The translations under genes were made by a program, and so were the position numbers. This document shows positions 61,580 through 64,000 of a DNA stretch of 64,000 nt, one piece after another. Where the stretch lies: contig NZ_QTJU01000015.1 of assembly GCF_003412455.1 (NCBI RefSeq), positions 1 to 64,000 on the forward strand, in the 5' to 3' direction. The DNA is from Deminuibacter soli. Its GTDB lineage: Bacteria > Bacteroidota > Bacteroidia > Chitinophagales > Chitinophagaceae. The notes under the pieces were generated by a model. That model saw only the letters and a program-made list of their open reading frames with translations. It was not told the DNA's origin and searched no databases. How positions within the stretch are numbered: position 1 is the first letter of the stretch; every line of letters begins with the position of its first letter.

Positions 61580-62736
61580 GTTGCAGGAAAATACAATTCA
61601 AACAGGGCGCCTTCGCCCGGAACACCGGTGGCGCGTATAAAGCCGTGGTGATTGTCCATTATTTTTTTGCAGATGGAAAGGCCGATGCCCGTACCTGCAT
61701 AGCTGTCGCGCCCATGCAGGCGCTCAAACAATCCGAATATTTTTTCACTGTGCATGGCATCGAAACCAATGCCATTGTCGCGCAGCGAAATGCGGTAAAA
61801 CTGTTTGGCTGCATACTCACTTTCTTTCTCCGGCTGTGGATTATCGATGGTTTCTGCAGACAGGCGTATTTCCAGTTGCCTGCCGGGGTAGTGATATTTC
61901 AGCGAATTGCTTACAAGGTTCATGAACAGCTGCCGTACCTGGAACGGCACTCCTTTTATCACGGGAAGTGCATCGTAGCTGAACAGGGCACTGGTTTCCA
62001 TTACGGCATCCTGGTAAAAAGCCGCCACTTCTTCAAAAACCTCCTTCAGGTCAACCAGCTCAAATCTTTCATCCTGTTCCGAAACACGGGTGTATGCCAG
62101 CAGGTCGTCAATCAATCCCTGCATGCGTTTGGCCGATTCTGCAGCACGCAGCAGGTAGGTGCGCTGCTTTTCTGCAGACAGGTTTTCACTGTTCTCAAGA
62201 ATCGAGGAATAATAGAATTGTATTTTACGCAAAGGCTCTTTCATGTCGTGTGCCGCAGCATAGGCAAACTGCTGCAGTTCCATGTTCTGTGATTCAAGCT
62301 GCGCGGCGTATTGCTTCAGCTTGTCTTCTGTTGCTTTCCGCTCCGTAAGGTCACGTGTAACCTTGGAAAAACCAACGATAGCGTTATCGCTGTCATGCAG
62401 GGCAGTAATTACCACGCTGCCCCAGAATTTTGTACCGTCCTTGCGCACACGCCAGCCTTCATGTACTGCTTTACCCGAAAGCTTGGCCTCGTTTATCAGT
62501 TTTTCAGGCAGCCCGGCAACCTGGTCTTCCCTGGTATAGAAAGCGCGGAAATGCCTGCCTACAATCTCCTGTTCCGTATACCCTTTGATCTTTTCTGCAC
62601 CGCGGTTCCAGTTCACAACAATACCATCCGGATCGAGCATCAGGATAGCATAGTCTTCCACTTCTTCTACCATCTTGTGGTATTGCTCTTCAGTAGCTTT
62701 GAAATTGCGTTTAACAGTATTTGGTCCAGGTTGCAT
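61576..62736 (-). CDS. PAS-domain sensor histidine kinase
   Basis: A 386-residue kinase with no membrane helix. An N-terminal PAS domain (residues 15-135, with ILMLDPDGIVVNWNRGAEKI and WGSVVITALHDSD) is followed by a PAC segment. The H-box is AAAHDMKEPLRKI with His163. The ATPase domain has NLVSNSLKYHYPG (N box), LRDNGIGFD (G1) and GTGIGLSICKKI (G2). It is convergent with the response regulator gene and could phosphorylate it. Confidence 0.94.
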   Translation of the reverse strand: MQPGPNTVKRNFKATEEQYHKMVEEVEDYAILMLDPDGIVVNWNRGAEKIKGYTEQEIVGRHFRAFYTREDQVAGLPEKLINEAKLSGKAVHEGWRVRKDGTKFWGSVVITALHDSDNAIVGFSKVTRDLTERKATEDKLKQYAAQLESQNMELQQFAYAAAHDMKEPLRKIQFYYSSILENSENLSAEKQRTYLLRAAESAKRMQGLIDDLLAYTRVSEQDERFELVDLKEVFEEVAAFYQDAVMETSALFSYDALPVIKGVPFQVRQLFMNLVSNSLKYHYPGRQLEIRLSAETIDNPQPEKESEYAAKQFYRISLRDNGIGFDAMHSEKIFGLFERLHGRDSYAGTGIGLSICKKIMDNHHGFIRATGVPGEGALFELYFPAT

Positions 62737-62827
62737 ACAGTGCAGGAAAAGTTATTGGTTGTACGTAATCAATTTTGATACCAGTAAATCACCCTTCACA
62801 CTTATTCTTCACAATTGCCGCAGCAGG

Positions 62828-63223
62828 TTACGCAGGAAAATCTTTCAGCTGTTTGGCAGGTGCGCCCTTTGTATTTTGCTGATCTTCCAGCGCCCAGCTT
62901 GCCATGGCATACAATACCGGGCGCAGCCCCTCTCCGGCCGTGGTTAAATAATATGTTACATAAGGCGGTACAACAGCTTTTGCCTCCCTGCGTACAATGC
63001 CATCTGCCTCCAGCTGCTTCAGGTTCTGGATCAGCATTTTTTCGGTAATGGTGGGTATCAGTTTGCGCAATTCATTGTACCGTTTACCGCCCTTTAGCAG
63101 GTGAAAAAGAATAACCGGTTTCCAGTAACCGCCTATTTTATCCATTACATAAATCACCGGGCATTCACTGCGGTTGTATAGTTTGTTTTCCTGTATGGTA
63201 GAGCTTTCCTTGATGGCTGTCAT
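62828..63223 (-). CDS. HxlR family transcriptional regulator
   Basis: 131 residues from the ATG at 63223; a longer frame to 63523 runs across the divergent gene and is rejected. The HxlR winged-helix pattern is IYVMDKIGGYWKPVILFHLL, then GGKRYNELRKLIPTITEKML. A single Cys (residue 21, in SECPV) precedes the helix, as in redox-sensing HxlR proteins such as YodB/HypR. It is divergent from the NmrA-like gene and shares a 77-bp promoter region with it. Confidence 0.93.
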   Translation of the reverse strand: MTAIKESSTIQENKLYNRSECPVIYVMDKIGGYWKPVILFHLLKGGKRYNELRKLIPTITEKMLIQNLKQLEADGIVRREAKAVVPPYVTYYLTTAGEGLRPVLYAMASWALEDQQNTKGAPAKQLKDFPA

Positions 63224-63243
63224 AGATACACACTTTAGGGTAA

Positions 63244-63278
63244 GTACTTGTATAAAAGTAAGTACAAAAATACCTTTG
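63244..63278. promoter_or_regulatory. Overlapping divergent promoters with HxlR-type operator
   Basis: An inverted repeat GTACTT (63244-63249), 10 bp, AAGTAC (63260-63265). The rightward -7 box TACCTTTG (63271-63278) with TTG at 63248-63250 serves the NmrA-like gene. The leftward -7 box TATTTTTG (minus, 63272-63265) serves HxlR. The two boxes overlap by 2 bp, and the operator covers both promoter flanks. Confidence 0.65.
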
Positions 63279-63299
63279 GCGCAGAAAAAAGAAAAATAT

Positions 63300-64000
63300 A
63301 TGAAAATCGTACTTACCGGATCGTTAGGCAATATCAGCAAGCCCCTGGCCATACAATTAATCGCTGCCCGCAACCAGGTTACCATTGTCAGCAGCCAGGC
63401 TGCCAAAGCCGCCGCCATCGAAGCAATCGGCGCTGCAGCAGCCATTGGCTCGGTAGAAGATGCCGCTTTTCTTACCGGCGTGTTTACCGGCGCAGATGTG
63501 GTATATACCATGATTCCACCCAATTTCGGTGTACCCGATCTGCGTGCCTACATGGGCCGTGTAGGCAACAGTTACGCAACTGCCATTAAAAACGCAGGCA
63601 TTACCCGCGTGGTAAACCTCAGCAGCATCGGTGCCCATCTCAGTGAAGGAACCGGCCCCATCAAGGGCGTGCACGATACCGAACTGCTGCTGAACCAGCT
63701 GCCGGGTGTAGCCGTAAAACACCTGCGCGCACCGTTTTTCTTTACCAACTTCTTCAACGATATTCCCATGATCAAACACCAGGGCATTATGGGCGCCAAC
63801 TACCCGGCAGCAACAAGACTGGTAATGGTACACCCGGAAGATATCGCTGCCGCTGTAGCGGAAGAAATACAGCTCCCATTCAATGGCAAAACCGTGCGTT
63901 ACCTGGCCAGTGATGAAAGCACACCCGGCGAAGCAGCTAAACTGTTGGGAAACGCCATCGGGAAACCCGGTTTACCATGGGTTACTTTTACCGATGAACA
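63300..64000 (+). CDS. NmrA-like NAD(P)-binding protein (partial)
   Basis: Starts at the ATG at 63300; 233 residues are visible and the frame is open at the window edge, so the C-terminus is missing. It is an atypical SDR/NmrA protein. The N-terminal motif is MKIVLTGSLGNISKPLA, and later segments are VYTMIPPNFG, VVNLSSIGAH and HLRAPFFFTNFF. It is divergent from the HxlR regulator, a pair typical of quinone- or electrophile-responsive loci (as known for YodB- and QorR-type regulators). The true substrate is unknown. Confidence 0.88.
   Translation, partial: MKIVLTGSLGNISKPLAIQLIAARNQVTIVSSQAAKAAAIEAIGAAAAIGSVEDAAFLTGVFTGADVVYTMIPPNFGVPDLRAYMGRVGNSYATAIKNAGITRVVNLSSIGAHLSEGTGPIKGVHDTELLLNQLPGVAVKHLRAPFFFTNFFNDIPMIKHQGIMGANYPAATRLVMVHPEDIAAAVAEEIQLPFNGKTVRYLASDESTPGEAAKLLGNAIGKPGLPWVTFTDE

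Noticed and set aside
61435-62292. 285-codon plus-strand ORF opposite the histidine kinase
   Set aside because: It overlaps the response regulator and the kinase; its sequence is a mirror of the kinase codons without any domain.
63224-63523. N-terminal extension of the HxlR frame
   Set aside because: It would run through the divergent promoter and antisense to the NmrA-like gene; the ATG at 63223 gives the family's normal length.

Overview
The window looks like a chromosomal segment of a Bacteroidota bacterium, most likely family Chitinophagaceae (Chitinophaga/Niastella/Filimonas-like). The evidence is a type IX secretion C-terminal sorting domain, large secreted RHS/YD-repeat proteins with DUF6443- and DUF5977-like segments, GH43/GH28 and GHL10-type glycosidases, many AraC regulators, and Bacteroidota promoter boxes (TAnnTTTG at -7) in front of several genes. 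No rRNA, tRNA, CRISPR array, IS element or prophage was seen.

Layout. 0-6 kb: a minus-strand operon of a cytochrome P450, a DyP-type heme peroxidase and a duplicated membrane protein of unknown function, divergent from a metallophosphoesterase. I consider this the best candidate for an undescribed system. 5.9-7.1 kb: an ECF sigma factor with a membrane partner. 7.1-8.8 kb: a frameshifted Asp/Asn beta-hydroxylase-like gene and a sulfotransferase. 8.8-13.3 kb: a gene graveyard and small-gene region. It holds a relic of an NDH-2 C-terminus, a LacI regulator with two identical 16-bp operators, a free-standing Gfo/Idh-like small protein, a 35-codon ORF with its own promoter and terminator, a choloylglycine-hydrolase-like enzyme and a broken nucleotidyltransferase-HEPN gene. 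13.4-22.6 kb: an RHS locus whose last gene may encode immunity to the variable RHS tip. 23-28 kb: GH43, NIPSNAP, GNAT and a T9SS-exported protein.

28-33 kb: an AraC regulator divergent from a TolC-HlyD-MFS tripartite exporter. 33-37 kb: a class A beta-lactamase-like hydrolase, a GHL10 lipoprotein and a DUF1349 protein, separated by spacers built from a composite repeat. 37-46.4 kb: a TolC-MFP-RND-RND efflux operon with two closely related permeases. 46.4-48 kb: GH28. 48-52.4 kb: a minus-strand run of AraC, DUF202, FAD oxidoreductase and YeiH-type transporter. 52.5-63 kb: redox and regulatory genes, including three SDR genes or relics, a GAF/sigma-54 activator, AraC regulators, a condensation-fold acyltransferase, an ICMT-like methyltransferase, a response regulator and a PAS histidine kinase. 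The window ends with an HxlR repressor divergent from an NmrA-like NAD(P)-binding protein that runs off the edge.

At least five short pseudogenes or frameshifts are visible. Some lie in homopolymers, so sequencing error must be excluded before they are read as biology. All family assignments rest on motif recognition by eye; no database search was run.
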